DNA of 51,019 nucleotides, taken from contig NZ_MDKE01000019.1 in NCBI RefSeq assembly GCF_001870485.1, positions 1-51,019 on the forward strand. Reading direction: 5' to 3'. The notes under the pieces are model-generated. The model ran no database searches, was not told where the DNA came from, and saw only the letters and a list, made by a program, of their open reading frames with translations. Positions 1 through 8,468 of this stretch are shown here, piece after piece. Both the position numbers and the translations under genes were made by a program. Numbering within the stretch: the first letter of the stretch is position 1; every line of letters begins with the position of its first letter. This DNA comes from Oceanisphaera psychrotolerans (GTDB lineage: Bacteria; Pseudomonadota; Gammaproteobacteria; Enterobacterales; Aeromonadaceae).

Positions 1-77
1 ATTCCCTATTCCCTATTCCCTATTCCCTATTCCCTATTCCCTATTCCCTATTCCCTATTCCCCATTCCCCATTCCCC
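1..77. repeat. Heptanucleotide microsatellite (ATTCCCT/ATTCCCC)
   Basis: The window opens inside a tandem array of the 7-base unit ATTCCCT (about eight copies), followed by about three copies of the variant ATTCCCC. It runs up to the stop of the isochorismatase-like gene. Its left end is outside the window, so the true length is unknown. Related GGGA-rich heptamer words occur at 39804-39887 and near 45524. Confidence 0.9.
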
Positions 78-81
78 GCTT

Positions 82-633
82 TTAAGGCTGCTCACCTCTT
101 AAAAACTGCTGGCTGATGGTTCGGAACTGTTCGGTGCCGGCCTGGCGCATCAGTTCGAAAATCACCATTTCCCGGCTGACAATCTGTGCGCCCGCATCCC
201 GCATGCGCGCCAGCCCCAGTTGCCGGTTTTCTTCGGTGCGACTGCCCACGGCATCGGCCACCACAAACACCTCTTTGCCCGCCTGCAGTAACCCCATTAC
301 CGTTTGCAACACGCAGACATGGGTTTCCATGCCGCATACGATGAGCTGCCGATACTGCTGCCAGTGTTCGGGCAGACAGTTGGCGGCCACCACCGAAAAG
401 TGCTGCTTGTCCACTACCTCGGGCTGCTCCACCAGCTTGACGAGTGCCGGCAGGGTGTGTCCCAGGCCGCGTGGATACTGTTCGGTAAACAATATCGGGG
501 TATTCAGGGTATGGCAGGCCGAAACCAGCCACTGAATACGGGCGCCGAGGCGTTCGCTCTCATGAATGGCCGGCAGCAGTTTTTCCTGCACATCCACCAC
601 CATCAGTGCCGCTTTATCAGACTCCATTAACAT
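82..633 (-). CDS. Isochorismatase-family cysteine hydrolase (YcaC-like)
   Basis: This is a 183-residue cytoplasmic hydrolase of the isochorismatase fold. The family catalytic triad is visible: Asp14 in MVVDVQ, Lys76 in VVDKQHFS and Cys107 in CGMETHVCVLQT, the last with the usual cis-peptide region just before it. I chose the ATG at 633 because AAGGAG sits six to seven bases upstream. The open frame continues to 753, but that extension has no homologous look. Members hydrolyse isochorismate, nicotinamide or other amides, and the substrate cannot be told here. The short length favours the YcaC/hydrolase subgroup over EntB. No operon partner is visible. The gene abuts the chemoreceptor terminator. 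Confidence 0.85.
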   Translation of the reverse strand: MLMESDKAALMVVDVQEKLLPAIHESERLGARIQWLVSACHTLNTPILFTEQYPRGLGHTLPALVKLVEQPEVVDKQHFSVVAANCLPEHWQQYRQLIVCGMETHVCVLQTVMGLLQAGKEVFVVADAVGSRTEENRQLGLARMRDAGAQIVSREMVIFELMRQAGTEQFRTISQQFLRGEQP

Positions 634-750
634 TTGATGCTCCTTGAGAATCACGCTCGGGCTCAGTATGCCGCCTTTGTGGACCAAAGGAAAAGTGAGG
701 TGTGGGGAAGGGGACAGATGATGGCATTCACCGAGACACAAAACCCAGGC

Positions 751-778
751 CATAAAAAAGGCGCCCGCAGGCGCCTTT
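751..778 (-). terminator. Rho-independent terminator of the chemoreceptor gene
   Basis: A perfect 9-bp stem (AAAGGCGCC / GGCGCCTTT, 757-765 with 770-778) encloses a CGCA loop. On the minus strand it is followed by six T residues. It lies about 30 bases beyond the stop of the minus-strand chemoreceptor. Confidence 0.85.
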
Positions 779-807
779 GACTGAGCTTGGTGTTGCCGAG
801 TCCGGGG

Positions 808-2691
808 TCAGACCCTGAATTCGCCCAGCAGGTTGTTCTGGCGCTGCATCTGCTCCAGCATGGCCTGGCAGTGTTTTACCTGGGCCACGGCGCCGGTGGC
901 CACGTCCTGGCTGATATCGCGGATGTTGGTGGTGTTCTGGTTGATCTCCTCGCTGGTGGCGCTTTGCTCTTCCGCCGCGGTGGCGATCTGCAGGTTCATG
1001 TCGTTGATGCGGCCGATGGCGTCGCGGATCCGGGCCAGCACCTCGTTGGCTTCGGCGGCGTCCACCGAGGTCAGTGCCGCCAGCTCCTGGCTCTGTTTCA
1101 TTTTGTTTTCCGCCAGACGAACCCCGCTCTGCAGCCGTTCTATCATGTCGCCGATTTCCTGGGTGGACTGCTGGGTGCGGGAGGCGAGAGAGCGTACCTC
1201 ATCCGCCACCACCGCAAAGCCACGGCCCGACTCGCCGGCGCGGGCGGCTTCAATGGCGGCATTCAGCGCCAGCAGGTTGGTCTGCTCGGCAATGCCGGTG
1301 ATCACCGACAGAATGGACTCGATATTACGACTCAGTTGGGCCAGCTCGTTGACCGAAGCCATGGTGTCTTCCATGTCGCTGGCCAGCCGCTCTATCGCCT
1401 GGGTCGAGCGGGACACTACCAGTGCGCCCTGCTCGGTTTCCTGATTGGCGGCGTTGGCGGCTTCGGCGGCATGCTGAGCGTGCTGGGCCACCTCGGTGGC
1501 GGTGGCGGCCATTTCATGCATGGCGGTGGCCAGTTGATCCAGCTCCTGCAATTGCATCTGCAACTGGTTTTCTGCCTGCTCCGATTGCCCGGAGGTATCA
1601 TGGATGCTGGATTTCAGCTTGTGGGAGCTGTCCATCACCTCACCGATCAGCTTCTGCAAATGGCCCAGAAAGCCGTTGAATTCATTGGCGACCAGGCCAA
1701 AGTCATCGCGGCGCAGAATGGGCAGACGTTTGGTCAAATCCCCCTGGCCGCCGTTGATGTCTTTCAGCGACTGGTGCAGCCCGTTCAGTGGCTTGAGCAG
1801 GCTGGTCATCAGCAGCACCAGCAGCACCAGACTGATCAGTACGCCAAGCACCGAGATCAACAGCGCCTGCCATTGCAGGCTGTCGGCCTTGGCCATCACC
1901 ATGGCTTCATTCAACACCACGCCGATGTGCCACTTGGAACCCTGCAGGTTTGTGAGCGGGGTGAAGGAGACCCAATGAGGCTGGCCGTCCAGCGTATAGG
2001 TGGTGATCGACGGGGTGAAGTCCGGACGACGACCTTCAAACAGGTCTTCGAGTGACTTGCCGTTCAGGGCGGCATCGGGGTGAGAGATTATGTTGCCGTT
2101 GTCCGCCACCAGAAAGGCATAGCCGGCACCATTGAAATCGATGACGTTAATGGCGTCGGCCACGTTTTTCAGGCTGAGATCGCCGCCGAAGGCGCCTTTT
2201 TTCTGTCCGTTATCGCTGATCTTGGCCACCGCCGAGATCAGGATCTCGCCGGTGGCGGCGTCGGCATAGGGTTCGGTCAGGGCGGCATGACCCGTATTCA
2301 TGGCCACATTATACCAGGGACGCTGGCGTGCATCCCAGCCGACGGGATTCCAACTGGGATCATTGGTAATGCGGCGGCCGTTCTGACTTTCCAGACCGCC
2401 AAAGATGAGAATAAACTCGTCCTTTAACAGCGGCAGGTCAAACACCTGCTGTATCTGCACCGGGCTGAACTGGCTGTCGATGCTCTGCGCCATCAGGTCG
2501 ATGATATCGAGTTTGGCGTTGAGCCAGTTTTCTATCTGTTTGGCTAGGGTCGAGCTGGTTTCGGTAATGGCGGCGGTGGTCTGGCTGCGCAAGGCGTCAC
2601 GCACCTGCGAGAGTTGCATCCATGACAGTATGCTGACGGTCAGCAGTAGTACGGTGGCGGCGGCGAGGCCAACCTTGTGGGCTATTTTCAT
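808..2691 (-). CDS. Methyl-accepting chemotaxis protein with dCache sensor
   Basis: This 627-residue transmembrane chemoreceptor has an N-terminal membrane anchor (about residues 8-24), a periplasmic double-Cache domain, a second hydrophobic span ([20 protein letters not shown], near 275-297), a HAMP linker and the cytoplasmic signalling domain. The hairpin tip contains the near-invariant [19 protein letters not shown] stretch that contacts CheA and CheW. The Cache domain has DARQRPWY followed downstream by [10 protein letters not shown] and GGDLSL. This resembles the amino-acid-binding dCache signature (Arg, Trp, Tyr, Tyr, Asp), so an amino-acid ligand is plausible but inferred. AAGGGA lies about ten bases before the ATG. 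The gene is monocistronic. Confidence 0.95.
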   Translation of the reverse strand: MKIAHKVGLAAATVLLLTVSILSWMQLSQVRDALRSQTTAAITETSSTLAKQIENWLNAKLDIIDLMAQSIDSQFSPVQIQQVFDLPLLKDEFILIFGGLESQNGRRITNDPSWNPVGWDARQRPWYNVAMNTGHAALTEPYADAATGEILISAVAKISDNGQKKGAFGGDLSLKNVADAINVIDFNGAGYAFLVADNGNIISHPDAALNGKSLEDLFEGRRPDFTPSITTYTLDGQPHWVSFTPLTNLQGSKWHIGVVLNEAMVMAKADSLQWQALLISVLGVLISLVLLVLLMTSLLKPLNGLHQSLKDINGGQGDLTKRLPILRRDDFGLVANEFNGFLGHLQKLIGEVMDSSHKLKSSIHDTSGQSEQAENQLQMQLQELDQLATAMHEMAATATEVAQHAQHAAEAANAANQETEQGALVVSRSTQAIERLASDMEDTMASVNELAQLSRNIESILSVITGIAEQTNLLALNAAIEAARAGESGRGFAVVADEVRSLASRTQQSTQEIGDMIERLQSGVRLAENKMKQSQELAALTSVDAAEANEVLARIRDAIGRINDMNLQIATAAEEQSATSEEINQNTTNIRDISQDVATGAVAQVKHCQAMLEQMQRQNNLLGEFRV

Positions 2692-3149
2692 ACAACTAGG
2701 TCCCTTAGTTATGGTCTTGTTTGATGCGGGGGCTACTTTAGTCTTATCTCTCCGGGCAATGTACCGGTAAAAATCACATTTTTGTCATATTCTGCGCTGA
2801 AACACAGTTTTTTGCCGTTTATTCATACAATGACGAGAGATACCGGCCTCGCAGGCAGTCGGCGAGACAATTTCACTGTTTTGTTATCGGCAGCTTCATC
2901 TTGAGCTTGATTACAAACTGATTTCGATTTATCTATATGCGCCGTTATTCGCCACCGGTTATCCCGCCATGGCGACGGCCTTTCTATTTGATCCCAGCTG
3001 AGGAGAAGACACCGGCAAGCCGTGTTACAGACAGTCGTCTGACACGCCCATCCTTTCCTGTATTTCCAGACCCACGGAGCCTGCTCCGACACCCACATTA
3101 TTGATTTTTGTAGTCACTGTTTTTAGTTTTGCCCGGAGGTAAGGCGTTG
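2692..3149. other. Intergenic region between divergent genes; no gene supported
   Basis: This 458-base, AT-richer spacer separates the minus-strand chemoreceptor from the plus-strand Cys-cluster gene and must hold both promoters. An AATGTGATTTTTACCGGT stretch (minus-strand sense) resembles a CRP half-site but lacks a symmetric partner. A 91-codon minus-strand frame (2823-3098) has no ribosome-binding site and an implausible composition. The stretch at about 3000-3110 is rich in short complementary segments and could be a structured leader, but I recognise no RNA family. Confidence 0.4.
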
Positions 3150-3485
3150 ATGAGTGGTGGCAATCCCTGTTTGACCTGTGGCGCCTGCTGCGCCTTTTTT
3201 CGTGTTTCTTTTTACTGGGGCGAAATCCACAGCGATTTTATGGTGCCTGAAGCCCTGACCGAGCCGGTAAATCCGGTCCGGATGGCGATGCAGGGCACCA
3301 ATCAGCCAAAGCCCCGTTGTGTGGCGCTGGAAGGGGAGGTAGGCGACTGCGTGTCTTGCAGCATCTATCCCAACCGACCCAGCCCCTGCCGCCAGTTTGA
3401 GGCCAACGATGCGGAAGGAGCCTGCAACCGGGCCCGGGCTGCCTACGGTTTGCCGCCGCTGGAACTGGAGCCGGTCGCGGCCTGA
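3150..3485 (+). CDS. YkgJ-family cysteine cluster protein
   Basis: This 111-residue protein is of the YkgJ/UPF0153 type. It opens with PCLTCGACC, the CxxCxxCC metal-cluster motif, and has further cysteines in CVSCSIYPNRPSPCRQF and GACNRA. Together these make the usual eight-Cys set thought to bind zinc or an Fe-S cluster. The biochemical function of the family is not established. The start is the ATG at 3150, preceded by GGAGG ten bases away; the upstream TTG at 3129 has no such signal. It lies 66 bases ahead of yceH, on the same strand. Confidence 0.85.
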   Translation: MSGGNPCLTCGACCAFFRVSFYWGEIHSDFMVPEALTEPVNPVRMAMQGTNQPKPRCVALEGEVGDCVSCSIYPNRPSPCRQFEANDAEGACNRARAAYGLPPLELEPVAA

Positions 3486-3551
3486 GCCTCGGTAGTCGTT
3501 GGTGTTTCGGGGTTTGTCGGGTAGTCTGGGATAAAACAAAGGAGTCTGTTT

Positions 3552-4184
3552 ATGGAAATGCTTTCTCTTCTGGAACAAAGGGTTATTGGCTGCCTGATCG
3601 AAAAACAGGTGTCCACGCCCGAAGTGTATCCCCTGACCCTGAATTCTCTGATCAATGCCTGCAACCAGAAAAGCAACCGGGATCCGGTGATGAGCCTGGA
3701 CGAGCAGGAGGTGCAGTCGGTGCTCAACACCCTGATTGCCCGCCGTCTGGTCAACAACACCGCCGGTTTCAACGCCCGCGCCGCCAAGTATCAGCACCGG
3801 TTTTGCAATACCGAGTTCGGCGAGCTGCACTTCAGCCCCGGCGAGCTGGCCATTGTGTGCGAGCTGCTGCTGCGCGGGCCCCAGACGCCGGGCGAGCTGC
3901 GCAGCCGTACCCCGCGCTTGCATCAGTTCAACGATGTTTCCCAGGTGGATGCCTGTCTGCAAAGCCTGATCGAGAAGGGCCCCTTCGTGGTCAAGCTGGA
4001 ACGTCAGCCCGGCAAGCGGGAGTCGCGCTACGCTCACCTGTTTGGCGATGTGGACTACCAGCAGGAAGTCACGGCGGCCCCCGCTGCCGGCGCCAACCGG
4101 GAACAGACGTTGCAGGCGCGGATCACCGAGCTGGAGGCCGAAGTGGCCCGGCTGCAGGCCCGTATACAAGAGCTGGAAAAATAA
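3552..4184 (+). CDS. yceH: YceH family protein (UPF0502/DUF480)
   Basis: This 210-residue protein matches the DUF480 family from its first residues: LLEQRVIGCLIEKQ, TPEVYPLTLNSLINACNQKSN and the RTPRLHQF region. The family adopts two winged-helix domains and ends in a coiled coil, seen here as the terminal LQARITELEAEVARLQARIQ heptads. Its function is unknown, though a DNA-binding or regulatory role is often assumed. AAAGGAG precedes the ATG by about eight bases. It converges on the nitrite reductase operon with only 17 bases between stops and no clear terminator. Confidence 0.92.
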   Translation: MEMLSLLEQRVIGCLIEKQVSTPEVYPLTLNSLINACNQKSNRDPVMSLDEQEVQSVLNTLIARRLVNNTAGFNARAAKYQHRFCNTEFGELHFSPGELAIVCELLLRGPQTPGELRSRTPRLHQFNDVSQVDACLQSLIEKGPFVVKLERQPGKRESRYAHLFGDVDYQQEVTAAPAAGANREQTLQARITELEAEVARLQARIQELEK

Positions 4185-4201
4185 AAGAGAAAACTGGCGG
4201 C

Positions 4202-4750
4202 TTACCGCTTTGTTTCAGGCCACAGCTTCCGGATTAGCGCCTCGGGTCCGCCGGGCAATCCCGTTTGCTGAAACAGCAGGCGGCCTTGCTCATCCAGTAC
4301 GGTGATGGCGTTGGAATGGGCGATTTCGCCGTCGGCCATGCCCATATACTGGATGTTTAACGTCATGGCCAGGGTGCGTACCTTCTCATCGCTGCCGCTC
4401 AGCAGGGTCCAGTGTTCATCCAGCCCTCTTTTTTGGGCGAAATAACGCATGACCTTTGGCGTATCTTTCGCCGGCGTCAGCGATACCAGCACAAACCCCA
4501 GCTGTTGCTGTTGCTCCGGCGTCAGGGCCGCCTGAACGGCCTTGAGGTCAGACACTATCACCGGACAGGCGGTGATGCAGTCAGTGTAGATCAGCGCAAA
4601 TATCTGTTTTTTGCCGGCCAGTTGCCCAATGTTGAGCTTGTCTCCCTGGCGGTTCTGCCACTCGCTGTCGAGCTGATAAACCGAGTCGCCGGGCAGGGCG
4701 GCCTGTATATGAAAGGCCGCCAGCAGTGTCAGCAGTATCGGTATTCTCAT
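4202..4750 (-). CDS. SCO1/SenC-type copper chaperone
   Basis: This 182-residue exported thioredoxin-fold protein has a signal peptide (MRIPILLTLLAAFHIQA). The SCO copper site is present: the two cysteines of DCITACP (CxxxC) and a distal His in IAHSNAI. SCO proteins deliver copper to the CuA centre of oxidases, or act as thiol oxidoreductases. Here its start overlaps the end of nirV by four bases (ATGA), in an operon with the copper nitrite reductase. The likely client is therefore NirK or another denitrification cuproenzyme. That assignment is inferred from context. Confidence 0.88.
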   Translation of the reverse strand: MRIPILLTLLAAFHIQAALPGDSVYQLDSEWQNRQGDKLNIGQLAGKKQIFALIYTDCITACPVIVSDLKAVQAALTPEQQQQLGFVLVSLTPAKDTPKVMRYFAQKRGLDEHWTLLSGSDEKVRTLAMTLNIQYMGMADGEIAHSNAITVLDEQGRLLFQQTGLPGGPEALIRKLWPETKR

Positions 4751-5547
4751 GGGTTATCTCCCTGAAGGTCGGTCATCCCCTGTGCGCAACGAAACCCCAG
4801 ATTGCCCAGGGTGTAAGGTGCCTTCAGGCTGGAGCGAAAGCCGAAGCGCATAAAGGCGGCGTAGTCGGACGGATCGGCGCTGCCGGCGGCGGCCGAGCCG
4901 CAGAACAGCCCTTGATCCAGGGCGCTGTCACCCCGGGATTCACCGGTCACCAGAGTGGAATTGAAGTCCTGGGTCCATTCCCACACCAGAGCATGCAGAT
5001 CCTGTATTTGCCAGTAGTTGGCCGGGCTTTGCCCGACCGTTGGCAAGGTAGCGGTGGCCGGACGGGCATACCAGGACAGAATGCGCCGGGTGTAGCCCGG
5101 CTCGGTACTGCCGTTGGCGGCCTGCTCCGAGGCCTGGGCCGCAAATTCCCATTCCGCGACCGTTGGCAGCCGTTTGCCTCGAGCCTGGCAATAGGCACTG
5201 GCCGCATACCAGGACACATAGGTTACCGGTTGTTCCGCCTGCTCCGGTGACGGCCAGCCTCCTGGCCAGTGACTCAGGTATGGTAGCTCTACAAACAGCG
5301 CCACCGCCTGGCTCCGCTGCCAGCGCGGATGCTGGCGCACAAAGTCGGCGAACTGGCGGTTGGTAACCGGGGTCACATCCAGCCGGAATGGTGCCACCGG
5401 GGTGAGCGGGCTGTCTTTGGTGAGATACAGGGGCCGAACCTTACCGCCGGGCAGTTCGGCCATCTGTGGTGCTGTTATCGGCCCGGCGGCTATCGGCAAG
5501 GCCAGCATTTGCAGGACTGCCAGGCCAGACCACAGCATCGGGCTCAT
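4747..5547 (-). CDS. nirV: NirV-like formylglycine-generating-enzyme (SUMF1) domain protein
   Basis: This 266-residue protein has an N-terminal signal-like segment and an FGE-sulfatase (SUMF1/EgtB-type C-lectin fold) domain. The family landmarks are visible: FRLDVTPVTNRQFADFV, QPVTYVSWYAASAYCQARGKRLPTVAEWE and a C-terminal LGNLGFRCAQ. Proteins of this type encoded next to nirK are called NirV. Their exact role in nitrite reductase maturation is unproven, and they lack a known sulfatase client. The start codon overlaps the nirK stop by one base (TGATG) and is preceded by GGAGGGGAG, so translation is probably coupled. Confidence 0.85.
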   Translation of the reverse strand: MSPMLWSGLAVLQMLALPIAAGPITAPQMAELPGGKVRPLYLTKDSPLTPVAPFRLDVTPVTNRQFADFVRQHPRWQRSQAVALFVELPYLSHWPGGWPSPEQAEQPVTYVSWYAASAYCQARGKRLPTVAEWEFAAQASEQAANGSTEPGYTRRILSWYARPATATLPTVGQSPANYWQIQDLHALVWEWTQDFNSTLVTGESRGDSALDQGLFCGSAAAGSADPSDYAAFMRFGFRSSLKAPYTLGNLGFRCAQGMTDLQGDNP

Positions 5548-6968
5548 CAGTGTGCGCTCCCCTCCATGATGATGGCTTCGCCTTCATCCCGGCGTTTGGC
5601 CACCTGTTCCCGGCTGATGACGCCTCCGCTGTTGTCCCAGCTGTTCAAGACATAGGTCAGTACGTTGGCGGCGTCCTCATCGGAAAGGCTCATGGCCGGC
5701 ATGATACTGTCGAATGCCTGACCATTGACCTTGATAGGGCCTTTCAGACCGTGCAGCACCACGTCGATGGCGCGGGTGGTGTCGGTATTAAGAAAATCGG
5801 AGCCGGCCAGCGGAGGGAAGGCACCGGGAATACCCTGGCCACTGGCCTGGTGGCAAGCCTGACAGTTGGCCTCGTACACGCGCTTGCCAAACAGCAACTG
5901 ATCATCCTTGCTGCTGGCGACCAGTTTGGGATGACCGTTGGGAATGCTTTGTACCGCCGAGCCTTCGGGCAGATAGATATTTTCGGCCACCTTGCCGGAA
6001 TAGACGATTTTGTCTTCGGGGCCATCTACCGCCAGCATACCCAGCGCACCCTTGTTGAAGGCCCGGAAGATGGAGTGGTCCACCAGAATGAAGTTGCCGG
6101 GCACTTCCAGCTTGAACTCGGCCACGGCGGCACCGCCGGCGGGCACCAGGGTGGTCTGCACGTTTTCATTGTACAGATTGCCGCCTTCCACGCTCACCTT
6201 GTCGAAGATTTCGCCGATAACATGGAAAGACGACACCAGATTGGGTCCGCCGTTGCCCACATAGAGACGCACGGTTTCACCCACGTTGGCGGTGAGCGCC
6301 TTGTCGCCGTTCAGTGCGCCCACGGCACCGTTGAACAACACATAGTCCGGCTGCTCCCTGATGGCCTTGTCCATGTCGAACGACTGCAACCCCTGTTCGC
6401 CGTAGGCGCCCTTGGTGTAGAAGTCGCCCTGCATCACGTAATACTCCTTGTCTACCGGCGGCAGGCCTTCCTTGGGCTCCACCAGGATCAGGCCGTACAT
6501 GCCGTTGGCAATGTGCATGCCCACCGGCGCGGTGGCGCAGTGATAGACATAGAGGCCGGGGTTGAGCGCCTTGAAATTGAATATCGAAGTGTGGCCGGGG
6601 GCGGTGAAGGAAGAGGCGGCCCCGCCACCGGGGCCGGTGACCGCATGCAGGTCGATATTGTGCGGCATCTTGGAACTGGGGTGGTTGGAAAGGTGAAACT
6701 CGACTTCATCGCCTTCGCGTACCCGTAAAAACTGGCCCGGCACCGAGCCGCCGAAGGTCCAGAACATGTATTCCACGCCATCGGCGATTTCCATCACCTT
6801 TTCCACGGTTTCCATCTTTACCACCACCCTGGCAGCATGATCCCGTTGTATGGGGGGCGGCACCATGGGCGGAGAGGTCAAGACTCCGTCCACCACCGGC
6901 AGACTGGCTGCCTGGGCCGACAGGGCGAAGGTAAAACCTAAAGCGGTAACGAGGTTACTCAGTTTCAT
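5547..6968 (-). CDS. nirK: Copper nitrite reductase NirK with C-terminal cytochrome c domain
   Basis: NirK reduces nitrite to nitric oxide in the periplasm. The 473-residue precursor has a Sec signal (cleavage near AQA/A, residue 20) and two cupredoxin domains. Type 1 copper ligands are His103, Cys144, His152 and Met157. Type 2 ligands are His108, His143 and His298, with catalytic Asp106 and His249. Beyond about residue 350 comes a class I cytochrome c module (CQACH at 369-373, likely axial Met423 in MPAM), giving the tethered-heme form in which the electron donor is fused to the enzyme. GGGAG precedes the ATG by seven bases. nirV and an SCO gene follow in one operon. Confidence 0.96.
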   Translation of the reverse strand: MKLSNLVTALGFTFALSAQAASLPVVDGVLTSPPMVPPPIQRDHAARVVVKMETVEKVMEIADGVEYMFWTFGGSVPGQFLRVREGDEVEFHLSNHPSSKMPHNIDLHAVTGPGGGAASSFTAPGHTSIFNFKALNPGLYVYHCATAPVGMHIANGMYGLILVEPKEGLPPVDKEYYVMQGDFYTKGAYGEQGLQSFDMDKAIREQPDYVLFNGAVGALNGDKALTANVGETVRLYVGNGGPNLVSSFHVIGEIFDKVSVEGGNLYNENVQTTLVPAGGAAVAEFKLEVPGNFILVDHSIFRAFNKGALGMLAVDGPEDKIVYSGKVAENIYLPEGSAVQSIPNGHPKLVASSKDDQLLFGKRVYEANCQACHQASGQGIPGAFPPLAGSDFLNTDTTRAIDVVLHGLKGPIKVNGQAFDSIMPAMSLSDEDAANVLTYVLNSWDNSGGVISREQVAKRRDEGEAIIMEGSAH

Positions 6969-7036
6969 AACATACTCCCTGCGCCAGGCGCTGTGCTGTT
7001 TGCATGCGGTAATAAATATTTCATTTCAGATGTAAC

Positions 7037-7075
7037 TTTATACTCTGGCCCGGATTGACACCTGATGCAGATCAA
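7037..7075 (-). promoter_or_regulatory. nirK promoter with FNR/DNR-type box
   Basis: CTGATGCAGATCAA (7062-7075) matches the TTGAT-N4-ATCAA consensus of FNR/DNR/NnrR regulators at nine of ten positions. On the minus strand, TATAAA (7042-7037) is a good -10 element. The box is then centred close to -41 relative to the expected start, the class II activator position. This implies induction under low oxygen and/or nitric oxide. Confidence 0.75.
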
Positions 7076-7171
7076 TAAATGCCGCTATTACCTCGGTAAG
7101 CGCTAAATAGGTAATAGCCAAAAGCGGGCAAAGGGTCGGGCCGCTGCACCGGGACAACGGCAAGAAAACGT

Positions 7172-8086
7172 TCAGGCGGGAAAGGCGGACAGGGTGTCCA
7201 TAAAGGTGTCCAGCACCAGGTTGGCCCGGCGGCTGCGGGCGGTGATGGCGCAGAAATGGGTGGTGAAGCCGGTTTGCTCCGGTTGCAATGCCTTCAAGCG
7301 ACCACGTTCTACCCAGGGGCGGGCGTAGTGATCGGGCAGGTAGCCGAGATAGCAGCCGGTGAGCAGTAGAAACATGATGCCTTCCCGATCGTTGGCCCTG
7401 GCGCCCAGAGGGTGACGGCGATACAGCGCCTGGGCCTCGGCGGGCTGGGCGAAGCTGGGCACCACCAGCTCATGGTCGGTCAGCTTTACGGTCTCGTCGT
7501 CCGCAGCAAACAGCGGGTGGCCGGCGGCGCAGTAGAGGCTGGAGCTTTCTTCGTACAGCGGCAGGTAGTCCAGCCCCGGCAGATCGCGTACCCGCGGTAC
7601 CACGCCCACATTGAGCCGGCCATCGAGCACGCCTATCTCGATGTCGTCCGACGGCTGCATGTGAATGTTGATCTTCACCTCCGGCCCCCGGGCCTTGAGC
7701 GCCGCCAGGCCGTGGGTGATCTTCATGCCCGGGTGGCTGACCAGGTTGTCGGTAATGCCGATGGCCAGGGTGCCGCGCAGGTGTCGGTGCAGATCGTTGA
7801 TTTCGGCCTTGAAATGGTCGATGGCGCCCACCAGCCGGTCGCTGGCTTCCAGTACCCGTCGTCCTTCGTCGGTGAGGGCAAAGCCGGCCCGGCCCCGCTG
7901 ACACAGTTTGAACCCCAGCCGGTTTTCCAGATCCGACATCTGCATGCTGATCGCCGCCCGGCTGATGCCGAGGCTCACTTCCGCCGCCGAAAAGCCGCCG
8001 CAGGCCGCCACGGTGCGAAACACCTTCAACAGCTTCAGCTCGAAATCACTGACCTGATTCAGCACCGGCTGTTTTGCTTCTGCCAT
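7172..8086 (-). CDS. LysR-family transcriptional regulator of the adjacent omega-amino acid genes
   Basis: This 304-residue LysR-type regulator has an N-terminal winged helix-turn-helix (LLKVFRTVAACGGFSAAEVSLGISRAAISMQMSDLENRLGFKLCQR) and a periplasmic-binding-protein-like effector domain. The ATG at 8086 is preceded by AAGGAG at six bases; the longer frame to 8140 lacks such a site. It is transcribed divergently from the transaminase gene at 8469, the usual arrangement for a LysR activator and its target. By position it is comparable to BauR of Pseudomonas, which responds to beta-alanine, but the effector is inferred. Confidence 0.9.
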   Translation of the reverse strand: MAEAKQPVLNQVSDFELKLLKVFRTVAACGGFSAAEVSLGISRAAISMQMSDLENRLGFKLCQRGRAGFALTDEGRRVLEASDRLVGAIDHFKAEINDLHRHLRGTLAIGITDNLVSHPGMKITHGLAALKARGPEVKINIHMQPSDDIEIGVLDGRLNVGVVPRVRDLPGLDYLPLYEESSSLYCAAGHPLFAADDETVKLTDHELVVPSFAQPAEAQALYRRHPLGARANDREGIMFLLLTGCYLGYLPDHYARPWVERGRLKALQPEQTGFTTHFCAITARSRRANLVLDTFMDTLSAFPA

Positions 8087-8151
8087 GGTGTTCTCCTTGT
8101 GTCTCCCATTGCCAGCGATGGCACCCGAGTCTCTGCTCACGGCTCAACCCC

Positions 8152-8282
8152 GTAGGCGCCCCTTTATGCGGCGCAATCCTCCATGTGACCCGGTGTCGGC
8201 AGGCATAGCGCCATGATCCGAGCATGTCGTGTCGTCTGTATTGCCTTGCGCTGCAAGGCCTGCCGACGAAAGTGGCAGCTAC
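8152..8282. repeat. Pair of inverted GTAG-headed REP elements
   Basis: A plus-oriented REP (8152-8174: GTAG, then GCGCC and GGCGC arms) and a minus-oriented REP (8260-8282: GTAG, then CTGCC and GGCAG arms) bracket about 85 bases with a further GGCAGGC/GCCTGCC palindrome. The whole block recurs in opposite orientation at 9882-10011. The GTAG head followed by a hairpin is the hallmark of REPs mobilised by REP-associated tyrosine transposases. It lies in the LysR-transaminase intergenic region. Confidence 0.75.
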
Positions 8283-8339
8283 ACCGCAGCATCGAGGGTT
8301 CTATGTTTAATGACGTTTATAACGGCGAGTTAAAGTTAA

Positions 8340-8380
8340 GTAAACACTGAACTGAAGTTCATTAAGTTTAAATTTAACCT
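8340..8380. promoter_or_regulatory. Candidate LysR operator in divergent intergenic region
   Basis: Between the REP block and the transaminase start is an AT-rich stretch with two short palindromes: GAACTGAAGTTC (8349-8360) and TTAAATTTAA (8368-8377). LysR proteins bind imperfect AT-rich dyads of T-N11-A type between divergent genes, so this is the likeliest operator. The assignment rests on position and symmetry only. Confidence 0.45.
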
Positions 8381-8468
8381 TGTGGTGACGGAGAGCATTA
8401 TTCATTCATGGCGTGGCGCCCGAGCGGCGACCACAGGTGACAGGGATACCGGTAAACAAGGAGCTGTG

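Noticed and set aside
787-2055. 422-codon plus-strand frame opposite the chemoreceptor
   Set aside because: It is the antisense shadow of a well-supported chemoreceptor gene. Its translation is Gly/His/Gln-rich low-complexity sequence without family motifs and it has no ribosome-binding site.
2823-3098. 91-codon minus-strand ORF upstream of the chemoreceptor
   Set aside because: It is Trp/Cys/Arg-rich, with no recognisable domain and no ribosome-binding site, and lies in promoter DNA.
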